Assembly (NCBI GenBank): GCA_964438705.1
Contig: CAYTKQ010000031.1
Coordinates: forward strand, 1 to 20,196
Direction of reading: 5' to 3'
From: Christensenella sp964438705
GTDB taxonomy: Bacteria > Bacillota > Clostridia > Christensenellales > Christensenellaceae
Length of the DNA: 20,196 nucleotides
The position numbers and the translations under genes were made by a program. The notes below the pieces were generated by a model that was not told the origin of the DNA, made no database searches, and worked only from the letters and a program-made list of their open reading frames with translations. Of this stretch, positions 14,225 through 20,196 are shown piece after piece; position 1 is the stretch's first letter, and every line of letters starts with the position of its first letter.

Positions 14225-15607
14225 ATGAAAACACTCATCAAAAATGGGGAAGTGGTATCCCGCGGCGGTGTTTGCCGCGCGGATGTTTTGATCGAGGGCG
14301 GGGCGATCCGCGCTGTGGGCGAAGGGATACAAGCGCGGGACGCGCAGGTCGTGGACGCGGAAGGCATGTTTGTGTTTCCCGGTTTTATTGATACGCACAC
14401 GCACCTTGATATGGATACGCAAACGGCACACACGGCGGACGACTTTGCGAGCGGAACGGCTGCCGCCGTTTCGGGCGGGACGACCACAGTGCTTGATTTC
14501 GCGACGCAAAACAAAGGGGAGACCCTGCGGGAGGCGCTTTCCAATTGGCATAAGCTTGCGGACGGAAAAAGCGCGTGCGATTACGGCTTTCACATGGCAA
14601 TCACGGACTGGAACAGCGCGATCAAACAGGAGCTTTCCGATATGCCCAAGGCGGGCGTGACCTCGTATAAACTCTATATGGCGTACGACAACCTGCGCGT
14701 TTCAGACGCGGCGATCTACGAGGTACTGCGCGCCGTCAAAGAGCAGGGCGGTCTGGTGGGCGTGCACTGCGAAAACGGTGATCTCGTGAACGAGCTTGTG
14801 AGGGAACAGCTTGCGCGGGGAAACACGGGAACGGCGGCGCATCCGCTCTCCCGGCCGGATACGGTGGAGGAGGAAGCGGTGAACCGCTATCTTGCCATTG
14901 CGAAGGTGGCGGACTGCCCGGTGAACATCGTGCACCTGAGCACGCAAAAAGGCCTCGAAGCTGTGCGGCGCGCGCGCTTGGGCGGGCAGGAGGTGTATGT
15001 AGAAACATGCCCGCAATATCTGCTGCTCGAGGATTCCGTGTATGAAAAGCCGGACTTTGAGGGCGCAAAATATGTCATGTCTCCGCCGCTGCGCAAAAAA
15101 GAGGACAACGCCGCGCTGTGGAAGGCGGTGTGTGCGAGCGAGACCGACACCATCGGCACGGATCACTGCCCCTTTTTATGGAAGGACAAACAACTCGGCA
15201 GAGAAGATTTTTCAAAAATCCCCAACGGCGCGCCGGGCGTGGATCTGCGCGCACAACTGATGTATACCTACGGCGTATGCGAGGAACGGATGACGGTTGC
15301 CGATCTTTGTCGCCTGCTTGCGGAAAACCCGGCGAAGCTGTTTGGCATGTATCCCAAAAAGGGCGTGATCGCAGAGGGAAGCGACGCGGACATCGTACTT
15401 TGGGATAAGGCGTATCGCGGGACCATTACAAATGAAAATCAACACAGCGCGTGCGATTTCACACCGTACGACGGCGTTGCGGTGACGGGACGCGCGGCGT
15501 ATGTGTTTTTGCGCGGACGGCTTGTCGCGCGCGAAGGCACGATCCTTACGAACGACGCGGGGCGCTATGTGCCGCGCGGTGCGTGCGGGTTTTGGAGGGA
15601 AACATGA
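14225..15607 (+). CDS. hydA: Dihydropyrimidinase / D-hydantoinase
   Basis: This 460-residue enzyme of the cyclic amidohydrolase superfamily opens six- or five-membered imide rings such as dihydropyrimidines and hydantoins. Metal ligands are in place: HTH (His58, His60) after GFID, the carboxylated lysine Lys149 in SYKLYMAY, His181 in GVHCENGD, His237 in IVHLST and Asp313 in GTDHCPF. Tyr154 matches the substrate-site tyrosine. Length is typical. The ATG at 14225 has GGGAGGGG upstream; the open frame continues 57 codons upstream inside the hydrolase gene but without homology. It follows the hydrolase gene by 28 bp, and the next gene overlaps it by four bases. With MocA, guanine deaminase and RidA beside it, a role in anaerobic purine breakdown (like enterobacterial hyuA in the yge/ygf cluster) fits better than pyrimidine use. 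Confidence 0.92.
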   Translation: MKTLIKNGEVVSRGGVCRADVLIEGGAIRAVGEGIQARDAQVVDAEGMFVFPGFIDTHTHLDMDTQTAHTADDFASGTAAAVSGGTTTVLDFATQNKGETLREALSNWHKLADGKSACDYGFHMAITDWNSAIKQELSDMPKAGVTSYKLYMAYDNLRVSDAAIYEVLRAVKEQGGLVGVHCENGDLVNELVREQLARGNTGTAAHPLSRPDTVEEEAVNRYLAIAKVADCPVNIVHLSTQKGLEAVRRARLGGQEVYVETCPQYLLLEDSVYEKPDFEGAKYVMSPPLRKKEDNAALWKAVCASETDTIGTDHCPFLWKDKQLGREDFSKIPNGAPGVDLRAQLMYTYGVCEERMTVADLCRLLAENPAKLFGMYPKKGVIAEGSDADIVLWDKAYRGTITNENQHSACDFTPYDGVAVTGRAAYVFLRGRLVAREGTILTNDAGRYVPRGACGFWRET

Positions 15608-16701
15608 AAATTGGCTGTGTGTTTCTCGCGTCGGGCAGCGCGGAGCGCTTCGGCGCCAACAAGCTGCTGACCACGTTTTTTGGCAGGACGCTTATTGAAA
15701 ATACGCTTGCCGCAGTCCCGGCGGGGTGGTTTGCACGCGCCGTGGTGGTGAGCGCGTATGACCGCGTAGAGCAGATCGCGCGGGGGCTGGGCTTTGAAGT
15801 GAAACGCAACGCCCACCCGGAATACGGAGTGAGCCACACCATCGGCCTCGGGCTGCGGGAGATGGAGGATATGGACGCGTGTATGTTTTGCGTGTGCGAC
15901 CAGCCCTATCTTGCGGGTCAGTCGGTGCGCGAGATGCTTGCATCTTACGCAGGCGGGATATCCGCGCTGTCGTGCGGAGGAGAGCGCGGCAACCCCGTCA
16001 TCTTTCCCAAGGAGCTGTTCGGCGAGCTGCTGGCGCTCAAGGCGGGGGAATCGGGCGGCACAGTGATCGCGCGGCACGCGGAGATGCTGTCCCTTGTTCC
16101 GGTGCAAAGCCCGCTCGAGCTTGCGGATGTGGACACAAAAGAGGACCTAGCCCGCCTGCTGAACGTGAAAAACCTGTTTGTGACGGGTGCGCGGGAGGCG
16201 GGGAAATCCACGCTGTTAAGCTATGCCGTTTCCTTTGCGGGTGTTGAGGCGACGGGCTTTGTGACCCGGCCCTACGAGGTGAACGGACACGTTGCGGGCC
16301 ACGCCATGCATGCGCTTTCGCCGCTGATTGCGCTGGAGGACAACGACAAGCCCATTTCCGTGCGCGAGGGGGCGCAAAGCTGCATCCCTGTTGCGCGCGT
16401 GTTTGATGAATTTGGCGTGCGTTATTTGCGGGCCGCGCGTCGAGACGACCGTTCCCTGATCCTTATGGACGAACTCGGTGTGCTCGAGCGTGACCAAATG
16501 CGCTTTCAGGAAGAAGCGGCGCTTTGCCTCGACGGCAATAAGCCGGTGCTCGGCAGCCTCAAACGCTGCGGGGAAAGCTGGCTCGGGCACATCGCGGAAC
16601 GCGGCGACACGCTCGTTTTAGAGCTGACGGAGGAAGCGCGGGACGCGGTGCTTAAAAGGGTGCTGCAATTTTTGTATTTGAGGGGTCATAAGCATGACTG
16701 A
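15604..16701 (+). CDS. MocA-type molybdopterin nucleotidyltransferase fused to a THEP1-type NTPase
   Basis: This 365-residue protein joins two domains. Residues 1 to about 187 are an NTP_transf_3/MocA-like nucleotidyltransferase: FLASGSAERFGANKLL at 7-22 (nucleotide-binding loop), CDQPYL at 98-103, RGNPVIFP at 128-135 and ADVDTKEDL at 174-182. MocA adds CMP to molybdopterin for xanthine-dehydrogenase-type enzymes. Residues about 188-365 resemble the NTPase_1/THEP1 family: Walker A GAREAGKST at 195-203, Walker B LILMDELGVLE at 285-295 and GNKPVLGSLKR at 311-321. The ATG at 15604 overlaps the previous stop by four bases and has GGAGGG upstream. The fusion suggests that NTP hydrolysis aids insertion or maturation of the molybdenum cofactor, perhaps replacing YqeC-like helpers. 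Which nucleotide it uses is not certain. Confidence 0.87.
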   Translation: MKIGCVFLASGSAERFGANKLLTTFFGRTLIENTLAAVPAGWFARAVVVSAYDRVEQIARGLGFEVKRNAHPEYGVSHTIGLGLREMEDMDACMFCVCDQPYLAGQSVREMLASYAGGISALSCGGERGNPVIFPKELFGELLALKAGESGGTVIARHAEMLSLVPVQSPLELADVDTKEDLARLLNVKNLFVTGAREAGKSTLLSYAVSFAGVEATGFVTRPYEVNGHVAGHAMHALSPLIALEDNDKPISVREGAQSCIPVARVFDEFGVRYLRAARRDDRSLILMDELGVLERDQMRFQEEAALCLDGNKPVLGSLKRCGESWLGHIAERGDTLVLELTEEARDAVLKRVLQFLYLRGHKHD

Positions 16702-17962
16702 TTTCGTCTTGAAGGGCACGTTTGTATCCGCGCCCGGGCCGGATAAGCTGGAGATCGCCGCACACACGCACCTTGTGGTGCGCAACGGCCGGGCTGCCGG
16801 ATTTACGAAAGAATACGACGGAGATCTGCCCGTAGAGGATTACGGCGACAGCATCATTCTGCCGGGATTTGCCGACATGCACGTACACGCGCCGCAGTAT
16901 GCGATGCGCGGCATGGGCATGGATATGGAGCTGCTGCCGTGGCTTGAGACCTACACCTTTCCGGAGGAAAGCAAATTTGCGGACGCGGCATACGCAAAAG
17001 AAGTATATGCGCGCTTTGTGGACGCGCTTGTAAAAAGCGGCACCACGCGCGCGTGCGTGTTTGGCACCATCCACACGGATACGGTGCTGATGCTGATGGA
17101 TATGCTCGAGCGGGCGGGGATCAGTGCTTTTGTGGGCAAGGTGAACATGGATCGCAACGCGCCGGAAGCGCTGTGCGAGGACGCGGAAAGCTCTCTGCGG
17201 GAGACGCGGCGGTGGCTTGAGGCGTGTGAAGGACGATATGACCATGTGCGGCCCATCCTCACACCGCGCTTCATTCCTTCCTGTACGGACGGATTGCTTG
17301 CGGCGCTCGGGAAACTGGCGGAGACCGGCCTGAGCGTACAGTCGCACTTATCGGAAAACAGGGCTGAGGGCGCGTGGGTCAAGGAGCTTGTGCCCGATGC
17401 GTGCTGCTACGGCGGTGCGTATGATAAGTTTGGCCTGTTCGGGCAGACAAAAACGGTGATGGCGCATTGCGTGCACTGCCCGCCGGAGGAAATGGCCCTC
17501 ATGGCGGAGCGCGGCGTATTCGCGGCACATTGTCCGGATTCCAATTCCAATCTGGCAAGCGGCATGGCGGACGTGCGCGCGCTGCTTCAAGCGGGGGTGC
17601 GCGTGACGCTTGGCTCGGACATCGCGGGCGGGTGCAGTGTTTCGATCCTCGACGCGATGGCAAAGGCGGTGTGCACCTCCAAGCAGCGGTTTGCGCTCGG
17701 CGGGGGCAGTCCGCTCACCGTCACCGAAGCGCTCTATATGGGTACGTCGGCGGGGGCCGCGTTTTTCGGCGAGGAGGCGGGGTTTGCGGCGGGCGTGCCG
17801 CTGCATGCGGTGGTGCTTAACGACGCGGCGCTTTTGAACACGCAAAAATTAAGTGTTTTAGAACGGCTGGAAAGAATGATATACTTATATGAGGACAGGA
17901 AAATAGACGCCGTATACGCAAACGGCAGAAAAATCATGGAAAAAGGAGAATCAATCAAATGA
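16694..17962 (+). CDS. guaD: Guanine deaminase
   Basis: This 422-residue cytoplasmic zinc amidohydrolase converts guanine to xanthine and ammonia. PGFADMHVHAPQYAMRG at 57-73 is the guanine-deaminase form of the HxH motif (His63, His65; the Q-Y pair contacts guanine). Other metal and catalytic residues are His218 and Glu221 in QSHLSEN, His258 in MAHCVHC and Asp309 in GSDIAGG. HCPDSNSNLASG (279-290) matches the family's HCPxSN region. Length is near the usual 430-450. It begins eight bases before the end of the MocA fusion gene and its stop overlaps the ridA start by four bases. It would feed xanthine to a molybdenum hydroxylase, whose maturation factor is the preceding gene. The related aminohydrolase SsnA is a less likely alternative. 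Confidence 0.92.
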   Translation: MTDFVLKGTFVSAPGPDKLEIAAHTHLVVRNGRAAGFTKEYDGDLPVEDYGDSIILPGFADMHVHAPQYAMRGMGMDMELLPWLETYTFPEESKFADAAYAKEVYARFVDALVKSGTTRACVFGTIHTDTVLMLMDMLERAGISAFVGKVNMDRNAPEALCEDAESSLRETRRWLEACEGRYDHVRPILTPRFIPSCTDGLLAALGKLAETGLSVQSHLSENRAEGAWVKELVPDACCYGGAYDKFGLFGQTKTVMAHCVHCPPEEMALMAERGVFAAHCPDSNSNLASGMADVRALLQAGVRVTLGSDIAGGCSVSILDAMAKAVCTSKQRFALGGGSPLTVTEALYMGTSAGAAFFGEEAGFAAGVPLHAVVLNDAALLNTQKLSVLERLERMIYLYEDRKIDAVYANGRKIMEKGESIK

Positions 17963-18339
17963 AACAGATCGTTACGACAAAGAACGCGCCCGGTGCGATC
18001 GGGCCTTATTCGCAGGCGGTGATCGCGAACGGAATGCTGTTTACGTCCGGCCAGATTCCGGTGGACCCGGTGAGCGGAGAAATTCCGGCAGAGGTGGAAA
18101 AACAGGCCGAGACGTCTTTAAAGAACCTGCGCGCCATCGTGGAGGAGGCGGGCTCTTCTATGGACAAAGTGCTGAAAACGACGGTGTTCATCAAGGATAT
18201 GAACGATTTCGGCAAGATCAACGAGGTGTATGCACAATTTTTTGCGGAGCCCTTCCCCGCGCGCTCGTGCGTGGAGGTGGCCCGGCTTCCCAAAGACGTG
18301 CTTGTGGAGATCGAGTGCGTCGCGGTGATCGGCGACTGA
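17959..18339 (+). CDS. ridA: RidA family reactive enamine/imine deaminase
   Basis: This 126-residue protein of the YjgF/YER057c/UK114 family hydrolyses reactive enamines such as 2-aminoacrylate to keto acids and ammonia. Diagnostic segments are APGAIGPYSQAV (10-21), LFTSGQIPVDP (27-37) and PARSCVEVARLPKDVLVEIE (100-119). The catalytic arginine is Arg102 and the conserved Glu is Glu118. It is translationally coupled to guaD (ATGA overlap) and is the last gene before the terminator. In the anaerobic purine pathway diaminopropionate ammonia-lyase would form 2-aminoacrylate, so a RidA here makes chemical sense. That lyase is not in the window, and RidA proteins are also common housekeeping enzymes. 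Confidence 0.94.
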   Translation: MKQIVTTKNAPGAIGPYSQAVIANGMLFTSGQIPVDPVSGEIPAEVEKQAETSLKNLRAIVEEAGSSMDKVLKTTVFIKDMNDFGKINEVYAQFFAEPFPARSCVEVARLPKDVLVEIECVAVIGD

Positions 18340-18355
18340 GCGAGAAACAGCTTTC

Positions 18356-18393
18356 AAGCAAAGCCCCGGCAATTTTGCCGGGGCTTTGCTTTT
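18356..18393 (+). terminator. Strong terminator of the feo-purine gene run
   Basis: A perfect 17-bp stem (18356-18372 with 18375-18391), GC-rich in its centre, ends in four Ts. It is the first convincing terminator after the feo promoter at 10874, more than 7.4 kb upstream. Confidence 0.93.
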
Positions 18394-18425
18394 GAAAATC
18401 GCGTCACAGCTTTAAAAGCAATCAG

Positions 18426-18453
18426 TTTACGCGTTTGTGATCGTGTTTATAGT
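18426..18453 (+). promoter_or_regulatory. Promoter of the MATE exporter gene
   Basis: TTTACG (18426-18431) and TATAGT (18448-18453) are 16 bases apart, matching four and five of six consensus positions. The start of transcription would be about 26 bases before the ATG at 18487. Confidence 0.5.
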
Positions 18454-18486
18454 TTTTTTGAAAAAAGCATGCGCGGGAGTACCGGA

Positions 18487-19863
18487 ATGAACGATAAACA
18501 GATCAAAATGATGGGTGAAGGGCCGGTCGTCAAAACAATCTTTAAACTGGCGCTTCCTGTTGTGATGGGCATGATGGTGCAGGTTCTCTACAATTTGGTC
18601 GACACGTTTTTTGTCGGGCAACTGGGGGACGCAAATCAGCTTGCCGCCGCAAACATCACCACCCCGATTTTCATGATCATGATGGCAATCGCCGGAATCA
18701 TAGGAACGGGCGCCGCCTCGTATATTTCACGCTGTCTGGGAAAAAAAGATTACGACAGCGCGAACAAAACGATCTCCACCGGCATTGGGATCGTCGTTGG
18801 GCTGGGCGCGATCGTTACCGTTCTGGGAATGGTTTTTATGTCGCCGCTGGTGACGGCGCTGGGCGCGAGCAAAGAGGTATATCCGTTTGCGTATCGTTAT
18901 TCTTTTGTGCTTTTCATCGGCAGCATACCGATTATGTGCAGCTTTTCCCTGGGGCAGCTTCTGCGCAGTGAAGGCGCGGCAATGCCTTCTGTGATTGGAA
19001 TGATGCTGGGAACGCTCACCAACATCGTCTTAGACCCAATCTTCATATTTGGATTCAAGATGGGGATTCAAGGGGCGGCAATCGCAACGGTGATCGGCAA
19101 TGCGGTCGGGCTTGGCTATTATGTAATTTATTATGCCACAGGCAAATCGGTTGTGAAAATAGCGATCAAAAGCATCGGTTTTGACAAAAAGATATGGGGG
19201 CAAATTTGGGCCATCGGTACGCCTGCTTCGGTAAGCCAGCTGTTGCTTAGCGTTGCAATGGTGATCAGCAACAATCTGGCGGCTGCCTATGGCGACACCG
19301 TGGTAGCCGGAATGGGGGTCGCCAATAAAATTATGACAATCGGCACATTCATATTTATTGGGTTTGCCGCAGGCTGTCAGCCGCTTGTTGGGTTTAACTA
19401 CGGCGCGCAAAAGTATGGGCGCGTGAAAGAAATCATTCACAAGGCGATGCTGATTACCTGCGCGATCGGCGCGGCGCTGTTTGTTGTGTTTGGAATTTTT
19501 GCCAATGGCTTAATTGGTTTTTTTGCCAACGGAATGCCGGAGGTTGTCGACAAAGGGGCAATCATTTTGCGCGCGCTGATGTGGTCGCTGCTTGTGCTGG
19601 GGCCGCAGATGCTTGCGTCCACAACGGTTCAGGCACTCGGCAAGGCAAAAGCGTCGCTGCTGCTTTCCGTTGCGCGGCAAGGGATGATCTTCATCCCGCT
19701 GTTGTTTTTGCTGAATCATCTATTTGCTTTTGGGGGCCTCATTTATGCGTTGCCGATCGCCGATAGCCTGACCCTGGTGCTCGCACTCTTTGTCCTCGGC
19801 AGGATATTGAAGAAAACAGAGCTCAATTTTTCTAAAAATCCACATCAGAACCCTGCTTCTTGA
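18487..19863 (+). CDS. MATE-family multidrug/metabolite exporter
   Basis: This 458-residue integral membrane protein of the MATE family (NorM/DinF/MepA group) exports cationic compounds or metabolites using Na+ or H+. It has about twelve hydrophobic helices in two similar halves. Family patterns include LALPVVMGMMVQVLYNLVDT near residue 22, FFVGQLGD just after it, LRSEGAAMPSVIGMMLGTLT near residue 160 followed by DPIFIFGFKMGIQGAAIATV, and GFAAGCQPLVGFNYGA near residue 295 in the second half. The ATG at 18487 has GGGAG seven bases upstream; an earlier in-frame ATG at 18469 lacks a good ribosome site. It has its own promoter and is separated from the purine genes by a terminator. A link with purine export is not supported by sequence. 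Confidence 0.92.
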   Translation: MNDKQIKMMGEGPVVKTIFKLALPVVMGMMVQVLYNLVDTFFVGQLGDANQLAAANITTPIFMIMMAIAGIIGTGAASYISRCLGKKDYDSANKTISTGIGIVVGLGAIVTVLGMVFMSPLVTALGASKEVYPFAYRYSFVLFIGSIPIMCSFSLGQLLRSEGAAMPSVIGMMLGTLTNIVLDPIFIFGFKMGIQGAAIATVIGNAVGLGYYVIYYATGKSVVKIAIKSIGFDKKIWGQIWAIGTPASVSQLLLSVAMVISNNLAAAYGDTVVAGMGVANKIMTIGTFIFIGFAAGCQPLVGFNYGAQKYGRVKEIIHKAMLITCAIGAALFVVFGIFANGLIGFFANGMPEVVDKGAIILRALMWSLLVLGPQMLASTTVQALGKAKASLLLSVARQGMIFIPLLFLLNHLFAFGGLIYALPIADSLTLVLALFVLGRILKKTELNFSKNPHQNPAS

Positions 19864-19897
19864 TTGCGGCTTTATACCATACGCGCTTATACTTCTA

Positions 19898-20035
19898 TAT
19901 AATATCATAAAGCGTCCTCAGCCCTTCCTGCGCGCCTCGTTTGCACCGGGGAAACTGCCATGGACGTAAGCCTAGACGACAAACCCAAAACGCTGCCTCT
20001 GTGCGAACGGCGGCATGATTGTCGTTTGTTTTTTT
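19898..20035 (+). ncRNA. Candidate structured RNA after the MATE gene
   Basis: A consensus TATAAT (19898-19903, no good -35) precedes a stretch with nested pairings. CGTCC/GGACG (19913-19917 with 19962-19966) encloses CCTCG/CGGGG (19935-19939 with 19947-19951). A terminator-like double hairpin follows. No plausible gene lies here on either strand. It could be a free small RNA, a riboswitch-like leader, or simply the long 3' end of the MATE transcript. It matches no RNA family I can recognise. Confidence 0.35.
19973..20035 (+). terminator. Two-tier terminator hairpin
   Basis: ACGACAA/TTGTCGT (19976-19982 with 20019-20025) encloses a second stem, GCTGCC/GGCGGC (19992-19997 with 20009-20014, one G-U), followed by TTTG and seven Ts. 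It would end the MATE transcript or the candidate small RNA. Confidence 0.65.
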
Positions 20036-20196
20036 GAAAAATGGGTGATTTACATGCGCGAACAATATAGATACGCAATAAAATGCGACACAAACAATGC
20101 CACAACTTTGACATATTTTAAGAATATGTGTTGAAAAGTGAATCATTTGTGTTGAAAATTGAATGCTTTTTGAATTTTGTGTGTGCTAAAATATAG
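20036..20196 (+). other. AT-rich region at the right edge, probably a control region
   Basis: No gene is seen. It holds a palindrome ACATATT-ttaag-AATATGT (20111-20129) overlapping a TTGACA (20108-20113) that has no partner -10, a pair of direct repeats (20127-20164), and TAAAAT at 20187-20192. This looks like the upstream region of a plus-strand gene starting beyond the window. Confidence 0.4.
20127..20164 (+). repeat. Tandem 17-base direct repeats spaced 21 bp
   Basis: TGTGTTGAAAAGTGAAT (20127-20143) and TGTGTTGAAAATTGAAT (20148-20164) differ at one base. Their 21-bp period equals two helix turns, as expected for tandem sites of a DNA-binding regulator. Confidence 0.75.

Noticed and set aside
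19945..19980. Cyclic-di-GMP (GEMM-I) riboswitch
   Set aside because: GAAACTGCC...GGACGTAAGCC recalls the GEMM pattern CAAACC...GGACGCAAAGCC, but the GAAA tetraloop helix and the 3' half of the aptamer are missing.
20108..20136. Sigma-A promoter at TTGACA near the right edge
   Set aside because: The -35 is perfect, but no acceptable -10 is found 16-19 bases downstream; the match is more likely part of the palindrome.
1..20196. CRISPR array, tRNA, rRNA, insertion sequence, prophage or toxin-antitoxin genes
   Set aside because: No regularly spaced repeats beyond the two-copy repeat at the right edge, no tRNA T-arm pattern, no transposase or integrase motif, and no paired small toxin-antitoxin frames were seen.

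Overview
The window is about 20.2 kb of moderately GC-rich, gene-dense DNA. It looks like the chromosome of an anaerobic Firmicute of the class Clostridia. Supporting signs are a class III fructose-1,6-bisphosphatase, a clostridial-type feoA-feoB-Cys-rich-peptide unit, a fused homocysteine methyltransferase/methylene-THF reductase beside an AcsE-like methyltransferase, an ECF sigma factor with a DUF4179-like anti-sigma factor, and strong AGGAGG-type ribosome binding sites. The genus cannot be told from sequence alone; a Christensenellales- or Oscillospirales-like gut organism is only a guess. I see no rRNA, tRNA, CRISPR array, transposase or phage gene.

Layout. (1) 1-83 is the 3' end of tuf (EF-Tu) with its terminator, followed by a small unknown lipoprotein (212-655) and a bidirectional terminator. 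(2) 719-3357, minus strand: an Xre-type regulator, a ZIP metal transporter and a sodium:amino-acid symporter that starts at TTG. The regulator has an unusually structured upstream region with two promoter-like sequences and repeated AAGTAAGC elements. The ZIP gene has a 16-bp palindrome at its likely transcription start. (3) 3592-6119, minus strand: a two-gene, translationally coupled one-carbon/methionine operon (homocysteine methyltransferase-MTHFR fusion, then an MeTr-like methyltransferase) with an extended -10 promoter and almost no leader. (4) 6279-8949, plus strand: fbp and a YdcF/SanA-like membrane protein, ending at a terminator shared with the convergent ECF sigma/anti-sigma pair (8992-10786, minus strand).

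(5) 10874-18393, plus strand, is the core of the window. A promoter with a perfect TTGACA box and DtxR/IdeR-like operator sequences leads feoA, feoB, a FeoB-associated Cys-rich membrane peptide and a membrane-anchored alpha/beta hydrolase. After only 28 bp, with no visible terminator, come a hydantoinase/dihydropyrimidinase, a MocA-type nucleotidyltransferase fused to a THEP1-type P-loop NTPase, guanine deaminase and RidA. These last four overlap one another and end in a strong terminator. They match part of the anaerobic purine (xanthine/urate) breakdown system known from enterobacteria and gut anaerobes. In that reading GuaD makes xanthine, MocA matures a molybdenum hydroxylase encoded elsewhere, the hydantoinase opens a ring, and RidA removes reactive enamines. 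The arrangement suggests that ferrous iron uptake and purine catabolism may be transcribed together.

(6) 18487-19863 is a MATE-family exporter with its own promoter. The remaining 333 bases hold no convincing gene. They contain a possible structured RNA (about 19910-20035) ending in a two-tier terminator hairpin, and near the right edge a 21-bp-spaced direct repeat and a palindrome that look like control elements for a gene beyond the window.

The strongest candidates for something new are the MocA-THEP1 fusion in an iron-linked purine operon, the structured RNA after the MATE gene, and the AAGTAAGC element array before the Xre regulator.
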